A stretch of DNA of 64,000 nucleotides from assembly GCF_902150045.1 (NCBI RefSeq), contig NZ_CABFVU010000001.1:1674001-1738000 (forward strand), in the 5' to 3' direction. The stretch is from Chitinophaga polysaccharea (GTDB lineage: Bacteria > Bacteroidota > Bacteroidia > Chitinophagales > Chitinophagaceae). Position numbers and translations under genes: made by a program. Below are positions 44,015 to 53,203 of the stretch, in pieces. Each line of letters opens with the position of its first letter. Positions within the stretch are counted from its first letter, which is position 1. The notes beneath the pieces are model-generated. The model made no database searches, had not been told where the DNA came from, and was given only the letters and a program-made list of their open reading frames with translations.

Positions 44015-45229
44015 TTATCTTTTTCTTTTTATAAACAATATAACGGTCGCTAACAGGCAGCTAACGCCTCCGAACAGATATACCGCCTGGTAATTATACC
44101 AACCGGCAATGATACCTGCCACCGGAGCAGCAAATCCCAAAGAGAGATCGAAAAAAGCGGCATAAGCTCCCAGGGCAGTTCCCCGCATATGAGAATCTAC
44201 TTTCTTAATAGCTAAAACGCCAAGTGCAGGAAATATGAGAGAAAATCCTACACCGGTAAGGGCACATCCTGTTATTGCCATTTCCCTGGAGGAAGCGAAC
44301 CCGATGAAAAGCTGACCAGCTATTTCAATAACCAGGGAAATCAATGCTACACGATAACCACCAAACCGGTCCGGGAATGAAGAGAAGCATATCCTTGTAA
44401 GTACATAGCACGAGCCAAAGGCCATAAAAGCAATAGACGCATCTCCCCAGTTTTCGGATATAAAAAGCAAAGCAATAAAAGAGGAGATACAGGCAAAACC
44501 GATGGAAGAAAATGCGAGACCAAGTCCCTGTTCCGCGATTTTCCCGATTATCTTATAAAAGGGTGTCCTGATATGAGACGGATCTGGCGCAAGCACCGGA
44601 AGACCGATGGTACTAAGCCATGCAACTATCGACAATAATATAATCGCTGCAAAAGCGCTTTGTATACCGAATGAATGCTGTAACCAGATCCCCAGCGGCG
44701 CACCTATGGCAATCCCTGCATACATGGCAATTCCATTCCAGGTCATTACTTTGCCGGACTTGCCGGCACCAGCCAAACCAATGCCCCAGGTTAATGCACC
44801 GGTTACCAACATACTCTCCGATATGCCATGCACGATCCTGGATACCATTATCAGCGCCAGTGCGGGAAGAGGATGATGGCAGAAAGCAGTGGTTGCCATA
44901 TAAAATATTCCGGTTACGATCACCAATATTATTCCCAGGTTGCTACTTTTTCTTGCACCTTTTGTATCTGTAACTCTGCCTGCATAAGCTCTTGTTAATA
45001 ATGTGGCCAGTGATTGTAAGCCAATCACTACTCCTACTACAACACTGCCGGACTTCAATTCGTCCTTTATGAAATTTGGGAGAATACCAAGAGACATTCC
45101 AATGGTAAGATATACTGCAAAAACAGATAGGATGATAGGAATAACTATTTTATAAAACGTGTTGTTATTATTTTCCGGAGGAATTACTTCCATAATTTTT
45201 GTTTTGCCCTGTATTTGTATCGTATTCAT
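44015..45229 (-). CDS. MFS transporter
   Basis: 404 residues, twelve predicted membrane helices and a signature segment between helices 2 and 3 (AYAGRVTDTKGARKSS). Start ATG 45229; ATG 45193 (MEVIPPENNN) is a good alternative. It lies between an AraC regulator and a siderophore-interacting pseudogene, so it may export or import a siderophore (inference). Drug efflux is the main alternative. Confidence 0.85.
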   Translation of the reverse strand: MNTIQIQGKTKIMEVIPPENNNNTFYKIVIPIILSVFAVYLTIGMSLGILPNFIKDELKSGSVVVGVVIGLQSLATLLTRAYAGRVTDTKGARKSSNLGIILVIVTGIFYMATTAFCHHPLPALALIMVSRIVHGISESMLVTGALTWGIGLAGAGKSGKVMTWNGIAMYAGIAIGAPLGIWLQHSFGIQSAFAAIILLSIVAWLSTIGLPVLAPDPSHIRTPFYKIIGKIAEQGLGLAFSSIGFACISSFIALLFISENWGDASIAFMAFGSCYVLTRICFSSFPDRFGGYRVALISLVIEIAGQLFIGFASSREMAITGCALTGVGFSLIFPALGVLAIKKVDSHMRGTALGAYAAFFDLSLGFAAPVAGIIAGWYNYQAVYLFGGVSCLLATVILFIKRKR

Positions 45230-45309
45230 TTTATTAAATTTTACGATTACAAAATTAACGTGGGAAGCTGGGCCGGCGGGTAGCCATTCAATGGCAATAA
45301 TTGGACAAA

Positions 45310-46143
45310 TTATGGTTTTTTATTCCTGAATGAAGAAGCGGTCATACCGGTATTCTTCTTAAAGAAGCGGGAAAAATAAGCATGGTCTTCATAGCCCAGT
45401 TCAAAGGCGATTTCTTTTATATCCAGACCTGTATAATAAAGCAGGCGTTGGGCTTCCAGCACTATTTCCTGGTGTATCCAATAACTCGCGGCAAACCCAC
45501 TTATTTCCTTCATCACCTCGTTCAGGTACAAAGGCGTAATATTGAGGAAGGCTGCGTAGTCTTTTACCAGTTTGCGATCTTTATATTGCTCTTTAATCAA
45601 TTGCCTGAACTTCGTTGCAATTGTATATTTCTGGCTACTTATCAACCCTATTGAATTCCGGAATGCTATAATTTCAGAGGCAATCATACCGGTAATGGTA
45701 TCCAGCAACGAATTGATTACCTCTTTTTTCAATGGCATAATTTCATTTCCCAAAAGTTTTTTAAACGCAGATGTCATTAAAAAAATGTCATCATTCTTCT
45801 GGATATGAACAACCTGGCGGCTATGCAAAAATGTATCGAATATTTCCCGGTATGGTTTAGCTATTAATGCGGTAGCTGCAAAGATCAACCAGCCCTCGCT
45901 ATTTTTACCACTTAAGTAACGATGCACCTGCCCGGGTGCTATAAAGCATAATGAAGCCCCATTCAAAGTAACGGTGCTAAAATCCAGTTCCCAAACAGAC
46001 AGCCCTTTTTGCTGGATAATAAACATATAATGGTCGTCTCGGTGAGGCGGCTGTACTTTTTGTGCTAATCCTTTTATCGGCACCATATCAACTCCGGTAG
46101 CATTAAGCTCGTTCTGGTGCAGCAAAATTTTAGCCTTTCTCAT
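45310..46143 (-). CDS. AraC-family transcriptional regulator
   Basis: 277 residues. The cupin-like N-terminus has LCFIAPGQVHRYL. The C-terminal helix-turn-helix region has IKEIAFELGYEDHAYFSRFF and MTASSFRNKK. It is 80 bp upstream of the MFS gene on the same strand and the likely activator of that operon. Confidence 0.9.
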   Translation of the reverse strand: MRKAKILLHQNELNATGVDMVPIKGLAQKVQPPHRDDHYMFIIQQKGLSVWELDFSTVTLNGASLCFIAPGQVHRYLSGKNSEGWLIFAATALIAKPYREIFDTFLHSRQVVHIQKNDDIFLMTSAFKKLLGNEIMPLKKEVINSLLDTITGMIASEIIAFRNSIGLISSQKYTIATKFRQLIKEQYKDRKLVKDYAAFLNITPLYLNEVMKEISGFAASYWIHQEIVLEAQRLLYYTGLDIKEIAFELGYEDHAYFSRFFKKNTGMTASSFRNKKP

Positions 46144-46508
46144 TATTATTCGTTAAATGGCTATAAAAATACAAATATTACTTATCCTGAATGTTGCAAG
46201 CAATAACCATCTTTTAAAAGATAGCATATTCCCCTGCTGCCTACATCATTTGTGATTGGCGGTCATCAGCAGGAAATCGTCTTCAAAACAATAACTACAA
46301 CTTACCAAAATTTTTAAGCGCCTTTTATCGTCAGCCATGGATTGTTAGGGGAAAAGTATGCAGTGATATAGATATGAAAAAGAACTGCAAAAACACTGGG
46401 TGAGGTGTTCCGAAAGTAAATGAAACATTTGCGTTATGGAAGCTTTTCGGGCAACAAGGGTTCAAAAGAAAAAGGGACCGATCACTATAAGTATGATAGG
46501 TCCCTTTG
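46144..46508. other. Intergenic region with tRNA-Ser terminator
   Basis: About 365 bp with no gene. The only structure is the hairpin at 46471-46507. Confidence 0.5.
46471..46507 (-). terminator. Terminator of tRNA-Ser
   Basis: AAAGGGACC (46471-46479) pairs with GGTCCCTTT (46499-46507), and inner bases ATCA/TGAT extend the stem. On the minus strand a U-rich tract follows (AAAAGAAAA on plus). Confidence 0.75.
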
Positions 46509-46597
46509 CGGAGAGAGAGGGATTCGAACCCTCGGTACAGTTTAACCCGTACGACGGTTTAGCAAACCGTTCCTTTCGGCCACTCAGGCATCTCTCC
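46509..46597 (-). tRNA. tRNA-Ser (anticodon GCT)
   Basis: 89-nt class II cloverleaf on the minus strand with acceptor GGAGAGA/TCTCTCC, discriminator G, anticodon loop TTTGCTAA and a long variable arm (GTACGG...CTGTAC). CCA is not encoded. Confidence 0.95.
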
Positions 46598-46732
46598 GTA
46601 TTTCCCTGAAGGGGTTGCAAAAATAGGAAAAGTTTTATATTCTCCAAAAGCAAAATCATCTTTTTACAAAAAAACTTACCTGCCACAGCTAAATAAGCGT
46701 TATAAAGCAGTACGGATAAGGATTTCGCATAA

Positions 46733-46761
46733 AAAAGCCGTGCTGTATCGGCACGGCTTTT
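46733..46761. terminator. Bidirectional hairpin terminator after dnaA
   Basis: AAAAGCCGTGC (46733-46743) and GCACGGCTTTT (46751-46761) form a perfect 11-bp stem with A/T tracts on both sides. It lies 31 bp after the dnaA stop. Confidence 0.85.
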
Positions 46762-46791
46762 AAAATAGGTTACGAGGGGGCTAAGGCCGGC

Positions 46792-48225
46792 TTACATAGC
46801 CGCCAGTTGTACTTTCTGTTGTAGTTCAATTACACTGTCACGGAAATTATTGTCTGTATCCATCAGGTCTTTTACAGTCTGACAGCTGTGGATAACGGTG
46901 GTATGATCCCGTCCTCCGAAATGTTCACCGATTGTTTTCAGGGAGTTTTTAGTAAATGATTTGGCAAGATACATAGTGATTTGCCGGGCCTGTACAATTT
47001 CACGTTTACGTGTTTTCTGCAACAGCTTGTCATAAGGCACATCAAAGTATTCGCATACCATTTTTTGTATACTCTCGATCGTAATTTCTTTGGAAGATGT
47101 TTTTACGAAAGATTTCAATACGCGCTTCGCCAGTTCCAGGTCTATTTCCTTACGGTTCAGCGACGATTGTGCCAGCAGGGAAATGAGCGCGCCTTCCAGT
47201 TCACGTACATTGGTCTGGATATTATAGGCCACATATTTCACTACTTCTTTCGGCATTTCCAGCCCATCGTTCCTCATCTTCATCTCCAGGATTTCCATCC
47301 GGGTTTCGAAGTCGGGGATCTGGATATCTGCACTGAGCCCCCAGCGGAAACGGCTCAGCAGCCTTTCCTGTACTCCGTCAAGGTCTTTGGGAGCCTTATC
47401 TGATGTTAAGATCAGTTGCTTGCCCGACTGGTGCAGGTGGTTAAAGATAGCGAAGAAGGCATCCTGTGTTTTCTCTGCACGTGCAAAGAACTGGATATCA
47501 TCTACAATCAACACATCTATCAACTGGTAAAAGTGGATAAAGTCGTTGATGATATTATTTTTGGAATGATCAATAAACTGGTTGATGAATTTCTCTGCAC
47601 TTACATATAACACCGCTTTATTAGGATGTATACGTTTCACATCATTGCCTACTGCCTGCGCAAGATGTGTTTTACCCAAGCCCACGCCACCATATATTAC
47701 CAATGGGTTAAATGAGGTACCACCGGGCTTTTCAGCCACTGTTTTACCTGCGCGTCTCGCCACACGGTTACTGTCTCCCTCTACATACGCGTCAAACGTA
47801 TAATTTGGATTGAGCTGCGAGTCAATTTGTACCCTTTTAATGCCCGGAATAACAAAGGGGTTCTTAACCGGGTTGTGGATCGTTAAAGGAAAATCTACTT
47901 CATTGTCTTTCTGAGGTTTGGTAAACTGCGTGGGCATGTTTACTGTTCTGGGATGCTGATGTGGCGTACCGTTCTCTACTACAATGCGATACTCCAACCG
48001 GGCCTCTTTACCTAATTCTCTCTTGATGGTTTTTCCTAACAATCCCACATAGTGCTCCTCAAGGTATTCATAAAAGAATTGGCTGGGGACCTGGATGGTT
48101 AAAACATTGTTTTCAAGTTTAATGGGTTTAATAGGTTCAAACCATGTCTTAAACGGCTGCCATTCTACTATATCCCTAATTATATTAAGACACTTTTCCC
48201 AAACTTGTTCGCAAGTTTTATTCAT
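46792..48225 (-). CDS. dnaA: Chromosomal replication initiator DnaA
   Basis: 477 residues. Domain I (~1-80) is WEKCLNIIRDIVEWQPF. The AAA+ domain III has Walker A GGVGLGKTHLAQAVGN and Walker B VLIVDDIQFFA, and domain IV has the DNA-binding signature GRDHTTVIHSCQTV. It binds DnaA boxes at oriC and starts chromosome replication. Flanked by tRNA-Ser and the DUF3127 gene. Confidence 0.97.
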   Translation of the reverse strand: MNKTCEQVWEKCLNIIRDIVEWQPFKTWFEPIKPIKLENNVLTIQVPSQFFYEYLEEHYVGLLGKTIKRELGKEARLEYRIVVENGTPHQHPRTVNMPTQFTKPQKDNEVDFPLTIHNPVKNPFVIPGIKRVQIDSQLNPNYTFDAYVEGDSNRVARRAGKTVAEKPGGTSFNPLVIYGGVGLGKTHLAQAVGNDVKRIHPNKAVLYVSAEKFINQFIDHSKNNIINDFIHFYQLIDVLIVDDIQFFARAEKTQDAFFAIFNHLHQSGKQLILTSDKAPKDLDGVQERLLSRFRWGLSADIQIPDFETRMEILEMKMRNDGLEMPKEVVKYVAYNIQTNVRELEGALISLLAQSSLNRKEIDLELAKRVLKSFVKTSSKEITIESIQKMVCEYFDVPYDKLLQKTRKREIVQARQITMYLAKSFTKNSLKTIGEHFGGRDHTTVIHSCQTVKDLMDTDNNFRDSVIELQQKVQLAAM

Positions 48226-48777
48226 TGAGATAAAAAAAATTAGTTGTTTCTTAATTAAGGATGCTTAGTTCTCGAATTCGAAATTCCCCAACGCAGGATG
48301 TTGAAAAATTTTCAGACAGGACGACGAATATCTGTAGAAAATGTTGAAAAAAAAAATTTATCTACCCTTGTTTATATTCTCCTGATTACAGAGTACCAAA
48401 ACTCCTTTTTCCACTACTGCTGTGGCTTTACAGCCCACACGTGACAAGGTTTTCACTACTATGAACCCCATTGATTAACAGCACATTTATCTTTTCCATT
48501 CTCCTTTTTATCATAAATATGGATATATAATTGATAAAATAATATTGTATCCTTTCTCTCAACAAAAAACGTTCACTGAATAAGCCTGAGATATTCACAC
48601 TTTTTTGGGAGAGGGTGCAAAACTATGTTAGTATCTCCATTTAAAAAAATGAATTAAGGGATAGTAATTATGAAAGTATTTATTTATATCCGCGCGCACC
48701 GGATTAATAAAAAATATTTGTCCGCACTAAGTCGAAAACCTTATCTTTGACCCTTCTGAATTTAAAATAATTTTTCT
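48226..48777. other. dnaA upstream region
   Basis: About 550 bp, very AT-rich, between divergent dnaA and the DUF3127 gene. Only weak DnaA-box-like words are visible (TTATCTACC near 48358 and TTATCTTTT near 48488), too few to call an origin. The DUF3127 promoter lies at its right end. Confidence 0.4.
48717..48749 (+). promoter_or_regulatory. Bacteroidota promoter of the DUF3127 gene
   Basis: TTTG at 48717-48720 and TATCTTTG at 48742-48749 with 21 bp between, matching the TTTG / TAnnTTTG consensus. The predicted start of transcription is ~22 bp before the ATG. Confidence 0.75.
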
Positions 48778-49164
48778 ATGAGTTTTGAAATTACCGGAAA
48801 GCTGATTGTGAAGTACAACACGGTGCAACGTAGCGAAACTTTTAAAACAAGAGAGTTCGTTATTGAGAAGTCTGACGACATCAATGGCCGTGTTATCAAC
48901 AACTATATAAAGTTTCAGTCGGTGCAAGACCGCACTGGTATTGTAGACCGGTTCAATGAGGGTGAAAACGTTAAAGTTTATTTCAATATCAAAGGCACCA
49001 GATGGGAAAAAGATGGTAAAGTGAATTATATCACCAACCTGGATGCATGGCGTATGGAATCTGTTATGGCTGCACCTGCTCCGGGCGCAGATCCAATGCC
49101 TAACTACAATACTCCTCAAATGCCGGCTAGCGGCGGAGATGGCGGCGACGACCTCCCTTTCTAG
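48778..49164 (+). CDS. DUF3127 protein with SSB-like acidic tip
   Basis: 128 residues. Residues ~1-95 are an OB-fold-like DUF3127 domain (FEITGKLIVKYNTVQRSETF, YFNIKGTRWEKDGKVNYI). A flexible Pro/Gly/Met tail ends in GGDDLPF. The final acidic plus hydrophobic pair copies the C-terminal tip of single-stranded DNA-binding protein (DDxPF), which recruits replication and repair proteins. It is divergent from dnaA. A nucleic-acid role is inference; the family has no established function that I know of. Confidence 0.88.
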   Translation: MSFEITGKLIVKYNTVQRSETFKTREFVIEKSDDINGRVINNYIKFQSVQDRTGIVDRFNEGENVKVYFNIKGTRWEKDGKVNYITNLDAWRMESVMAAPAPGADPMPNYNTPQMPASGGDGGDDLPF

Positions 49165-49186
49165 GCTGAAAGCATACAAGCTACCG

Positions 49187-49240
49187 AAGCGAAGACATAA
49201 GCGGATAAAATCCCTTTGTGTCTTCGCTTTACTCATTTTT
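49187..49240 (+). terminator. Rho-independent terminator after the DUF3127 gene
   Basis: AAGCGAAGACA (49187-49197) pairs exactly with TGTCTTCGCTT (49219-49229), with T-rich sequence following. Confidence 0.7.
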
Positions 49241-49260
49241 ATACATAACCCTGTATTGCT

Positions 49261-49268
49261 TATCTTTG
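49261..49268 (+). promoter_or_regulatory. -7 promoter box
   Basis: TATCTTTG fits TAnnTTTG and lies 33 bp before the ATG of the FAD dehydrogenase gene. The -33 part is only T-rich. Confidence 0.5.
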
Positions 49269-49301
49269 CTGCAGTTTTAGGATAAACACCTAACCGTTAA
49301 T

Positions 49302-50861
49302 ATGATACAGCAAATATCTCTCAAATTACTGCCGGCCGATGCCGCTTCCCATACCCACATTATTCAGCACGCCGCTACGGCACTCAGCGTAAAAGCATCC
49401 AGTATCACAGGGTTCAACCTCCTGAAACGCTCTATAGACGCGCGTTCCAAACAGGTGTTCTTTGTCCTTACCATACAGGTGTTTGTCAATGAGCCATTTG
49501 AAGAAAGGCAACATACCCATCCGGTATATCCCTCCCTGCCAGCTAATGCGCCACAGGTGCTCATTGCAGGGGCAGGTCCCGCAGGGCTTTTCGCAGCACT
49601 GCGACTGATAGAAGCAGGCGTAAAACCCGTTATACTGGAACGCGGCAAGGATGTTCGTGCAAGACGCCGCGACCTCGCCGCACTTAATAAAACAGGTATT
49701 GTAAACCCCGACTCCAACTACTGCTTCGGTGAAGGTGGCGCCGGTACTTACTCTGATGGCAAACTATACACCCGCTCCAATAAGCGCGGCGATATAAACC
49801 GCATCCTCAATATATTCGTCCACTTCGGCGCAGAAGATAAAATCATGATCGATGCGCATCCTCATATCGGTACCAATAAACTCCCGCATATCATCACTGC
49901 TATGCGTGAACAGATCATCAACAGCGGCGGGGAAGTACACTTTGAACAAAAAGTAAGTGCCATACAGATCAGCAATGGCGCGGTTACCGGCGTACAAACC
50001 GCTACAGGACAGGTATTTGAAGGCAAACAACTCATTCTCGCCACAGGCCATTCCGCCCGCGATATATTTATCATGCTCCACCAGCAAAACATTTTGCTGG
50101 AAGCCAAACCTTTTGCACTTGGCGTACGCGTAGAACATCCGCAGGAACTGATCGACAGCGCACAATACCATTGCAGCGTGCGCGGCGAGTATCTCCCGCC
50201 TGCCAGCTACAGCCTCGTGGAACAGGTGGAAGGCCGGGGCGTATTCTCCTTCTGTATGTGCCCCGGTGGCATAATTGCCCCCGCAGCTACAGATCCGGGC
50301 GAACTGGTGGTAAACGGCTGGTCGCCTTCCAAAAGGAACAACCCCTTCGCTAACTCAGGCATGGTGGTCACTGTTGATGAATCCGACTTCGCACCATTTG
50401 CCCATCACGGCCCGCTTGCAGCCATGTACTTCCAGCAGGCCGTTGAAAAACAGGCGTATCACGCCGGCGGCGGCAACTTCGTTGCGCCGGCCCAACGTAT
50501 GACCGACTTCGTCAATAAAAAAGTTTCTGCTTCCCTCCCGGAATGCTCCTATGTGCCCGGCCTCAACAGCGCTGATCTGCGCAGCGTATTACCCCAGGTG
50601 GTGCACCAGCGCCTTGCCGGCGCCTTCAAAGCATTTGGCCGCAAAATGAAAGGATATTATACAGAAAACGCAGTGCTGGTTGCCACAGAGTCCCGCACCT
50701 CCTCACCGGTACGCATTCCACGCAACAACGACACGCTGGAACATCCGCAGGTAGCCGGCCTCTATCCCTGTGCAGAAGGCGCAGGATATGCCGGCGGGAT
50801 AGTGTCTGCTGCAATGGACGGAGAACGCGTAGCTGCCATCATCGCCGCAAAATTATCATAG
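49302..50861 (+). CDS. FAD-dependent dehydrogenase (COG2509 type)
   Basis: 519 residues. A ~85-residue N-terminal domain (KRSIDARSKQVFFVLTIQVF) precedes the FAD Rossmann motif VLIAGAGPAGLFAALRLIEAG. Then FGEGGAGTYSDGKLYTR, LATGHSARDIF and a C-terminal GLYPCAEGAGYAGGIVSAA FAD motif follow. This pattern is typical of COG2509 dehydrogenases, whose substrate is not well defined. It stands 45 bp before the ABC exporter. Confidence 0.88.
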   Translation: MIQQISLKLLPADAASHTHIIQHAATALSVKASSITGFNLLKRSIDARSKQVFFVLTIQVFVNEPFEERQHTHPVYPSLPANAPQVLIAGAGPAGLFAALRLIEAGVKPVILERGKDVRARRRDLAALNKTGIVNPDSNYCFGEGGAGTYSDGKLYTRSNKRGDINRILNIFVHFGAEDKIMIDAHPHIGTNKLPHIITAMREQIINSGGEVHFEQKVSAIQISNGAVTGVQTATGQVFEGKQLILATGHSARDIFIMLHQQNILLEAKPFALGVRVEHPQELIDSAQYHCSVRGEYLPPASYSLVEQVEGRGVFSFCMCPGGIIAPAATDPGELVVNGWSPSKRNNPFANSGMVVTVDESDFAPFAHHGPLAAMYFQQAVEKQAYHAGGGNFVAPAQRMTDFVNKKVSASLPECSYVPGLNSADLRSVLPQVVHQRLAGAFKAFGRKMKGYYTENAVLVATESRTSSPVRIPRNNDTLEHPQVAGLYPCAEGAGYAGGIVSAAMDGERVAAIIAAKLS

Positions 50862-50906
50862 AAATATTATGATTATTTATTGGGGATTAATCACTAATTT
50901 TTCATC

Positions 50907-51851
50907 ATGAACCTACTGGAAGTCAAACACCTGAAAAAACATTATGAAACCCACATAGCAGTGGATGATGTCAGTTTTGAGATACAACAGGGCAGCATCT
51001 TCGGCTTGCTGGGCCCCAACGGCGCCGGTAAAACAACCCTGCTCCGCATGATTACAGGCATCTTCTACCCCGATGAAGGCCAGATCCTTTTCAACGGACA
51101 AAAATTTGATCCCGAAAACGATGTGCAACACATCGGGTACATGCCGGAAGAAAGAGGGCTCTATAAAAAAATGATGGTGGGCGAACAAACACTCTACCTC
51201 GCCCAGCTCAAAGGACTTAGCCGGAAAGATGCCGTGCAGAAGATCAAATACTGGTTCGATAAATTTGACATCAACTCCTGGTACAATAAACGCGTGGATG
51301 AACTCAGTAAAGGCATGCAGCAAAAGGTACAGTTCATCTCCACCATCCTGCACCAGCCTAAACTGCTGATCCTCGATGAGCCCTTCTCCGGCCTGGATCC
51401 CATCAACTCCAACCTCATCAAACAGGAAATATTCAACCTCAGTCAGCAAGGCACCACCATCATCTTTTCCACACACCGCATGGAACAGGTGGAAGAGATC
51501 TGCGATCATATCATGCTGATCAACAAGGGCCATAAAATACTGGACGGCAGCGTAAAACAAATCCAGCAGGACTTTAAACAGGGGCTCTTCAAAATAGGAC
51601 TGGGCACTATGCCTAACCCTGCACAAATGGCTACCTATCACTTTAACATTGTGCAAACACATGATAAAGCGTTTACCGTGAAAATGAATGAAGACAGCAG
51701 TACTAACGATATCCTGCTGCATTTCATCCGCCAGGACATTCCTGTTACCTATTTTGAGGAAATCCTGCCTTCTATCAACGAAGTATTCATCACCCAGGTA
51801 CAGCAAACTGAAAACAGCAACACACCCGTAGCTGCTCTGCCGCTGGCCTGA
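50907..51851 (+). CDS. ABC exporter ATP-binding protein (NatA-like)
   Basis: 314 residues. Walker A is GLLGPNGAGKTTLLRM, the signature is LSKGMQQKVQFIS and Walker B is LLILDEPFSGLDPINS, with the H-loop FSTHRMEQ. The C-terminal ~90 residues form a DUF4162-like extension typical of NatA-type export ATPases. The permease follows after 14 bp. Confidence 0.94.
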   Translation: MNLLEVKHLKKHYETHIAVDDVSFEIQQGSIFGLLGPNGAGKTTLLRMITGIFYPDEGQILFNGQKFDPENDVQHIGYMPEERGLYKKMMVGEQTLYLAQLKGLSRKDAVQKIKYWFDKFDINSWYNKRVDELSKGMQQKVQFISTILHQPKLLILDEPFSGLDPINSNLIKQEIFNLSQQGTTIIFSTHRMEQVEEICDHIMLINKGHKILDGSVKQIQQDFKQGLFKIGLGTMPNPAQMATYHFNIVQTHDKAFTVKMNEDSSTNDILLHFIRQDIPVTYFEEILPSINEVFITQVQQTENSNTPVAALPLA

Positions 51852-51865
51852 TCAACCTGCTACTT

Positions 51866-53161
51866 ATGGAAAAAATCTGGCTCATTATAAAAAGGGAATT
51901 TTTTACCCGCGTACGTAAAAAATCATTCCTTATTACCACCTTACTGGTGCCGCTGGCATTCGCCGCTATGATCATTGTGCCCATCCTGCTGTCTACTTCC
52001 TCCAGTGAGCATAAGCTCATTGCCGTGGTGGACAAGAGCGGGCTGTTTGAAAATAAATTCCCGGACTCCAAAGGCGTTTATTTCAAATATGTGCAGGATC
52101 AGCCCATCGACAGTCTAAAGCTGCATTACAGCGAACTTGGATACGAAGGGGTTCTGTATATCCCCGATTTCGATATCAGCAGACCATCAGGATTTGAATT
52201 TTACAGCAGCGGCCAGGCAAGCATCACCATAGAGAACAGTATCAATAAGGATATCAACAGTATCATTGAAAAGAAACGCATGGAGCTGCGGGGCATTGAC
52301 CAGTCAAAGATGGACGAGATCAGGTCTGATGTGGAAGTGACCTTTAAAAACGGGAAGGATGAAAAGAAAGGCAGCTCCTGGGTGGCCTATGGCGTAGGCT
52401 ATGCCAGTGGGTTCATCATCTATTTTGTGCTCCTGCTGTTTGGCACTTCCGTAATGAGAGGCGTAATGGAAGAGAAGGTGAGCCGTATTGCAGAAGTAAT
52501 GATCTCCAGCGTAAAGCCTTTCCAGCTGATGATGGGAAAAATTACCGGTATAGCGGCAGTAGGCCTCTTGCAGTTCTTTATATGGGGAGTGCTTATTACC
52601 GCTATCTATTCCCTGATACCGCTGTTCTTTTCGCCTGAAAGTGTGCAGGCTGCCGCTGCCCAGGGCAATCCCGCACAAACCGCCGAAATGATCCATAAAA
52701 TGAGGGATGTGGTAGGCAGTATCAACTGGGCCCTGCTGGTGCCTTGCTTTGTATTGTATTTCCTGGGAGGTTATCTCTTTTATTCTGCCCTTTATGCCGC
52801 CATTGGCAGCCTGGTAAATGAGGATGCCTCCGATGTGCAGCAGCTCACTATTCCCGTAACGGTACCCATTATCATTGGTATTATGATCATGATGAAGGCA
52901 GTACAGGATCCCGGCAGTTCGCTGGCTGTATGGGGCAGCATTATCCCTTTTACTTCCCCCATGGTAATGATGGCCCGCCTGCCTTATGGTGTTCCGGGCA
53001 CCGTGCCTTACTGGCAACTGGGATTATCGTTTGTTTGCCTGATCGGCGGTTTTTTGCTGACCACCTGGATGGCCGGCCGGATCTACCGTACAGGTATCCT
53101 GATGTATGGAAAGAAGATCACGCTGAAAGAAGCGATGAAGTGGGTGGTGAGAAAACAATAA
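51866..53161 (+). CDS. ABC-2 exporter permease (NatB-like)
   Basis: 431 residues. There is an N-terminal membrane helix (~20-42), a large extracytoplasmic domain (~45-165) and five or six C-terminal helices (~175-415). The helix-linker VMRGVMEEKVSRIAEVMISSVKPF is the conserved ABC-2 coupling region of NatB-type permeases. It forms an exporter with the upstream ATPase; the substrate could be sodium, an antibiotic or a peptide. Confidence 0.92.
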   Translation: MEKIWLIIKREFFTRVRKKSFLITTLLVPLAFAAMIIVPILLSTSSSEHKLIAVVDKSGLFENKFPDSKGVYFKYVQDQPIDSLKLHYSELGYEGVLYIPDFDISRPSGFEFYSSGQASITIENSINKDINSIIEKKRMELRGIDQSKMDEIRSDVEVTFKNGKDEKKGSSWVAYGVGYASGFIIYFVLLLFGTSVMRGVMEEKVSRIAEVMISSVKPFQLMMGKITGIAAVGLLQFFIWGVLITAIYSLIPLFFSPESVQAAAAQGNPAQTAEMIHKMRDVVGSINWALLVPCFVLYFLGGYLFYSALYAAIGSLVNEDASDVQQLTIPVTVPIIIGIMIMMKAVQDPGSSLAVWGSIIPFTSPMVMMARLPYGVPGTVPYWQLGLSFVCLIGGFLLTTWMAGRIYRTGILMYGKKITLKEAMKWVVRKQ

Positions 53162-53203
53162 ATTTTTGTGGATGGTTACCGGGGCGTTTGTTCAGGTAAC
53201 CAT

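Noticed and set aside
48226-48777. Possible replication origin upstream of dnaA
   Set aside because: Only a few weak DnaA-box-like words and no clear box cluster; too little to call oriC.
50913-51806. Minus-strand ORF (297 residues) opposite the NatA-like gene
   Set aside because: Shadow of the ATPase gene, rich in residues expected from reverse reading of Walker and signature motifs.
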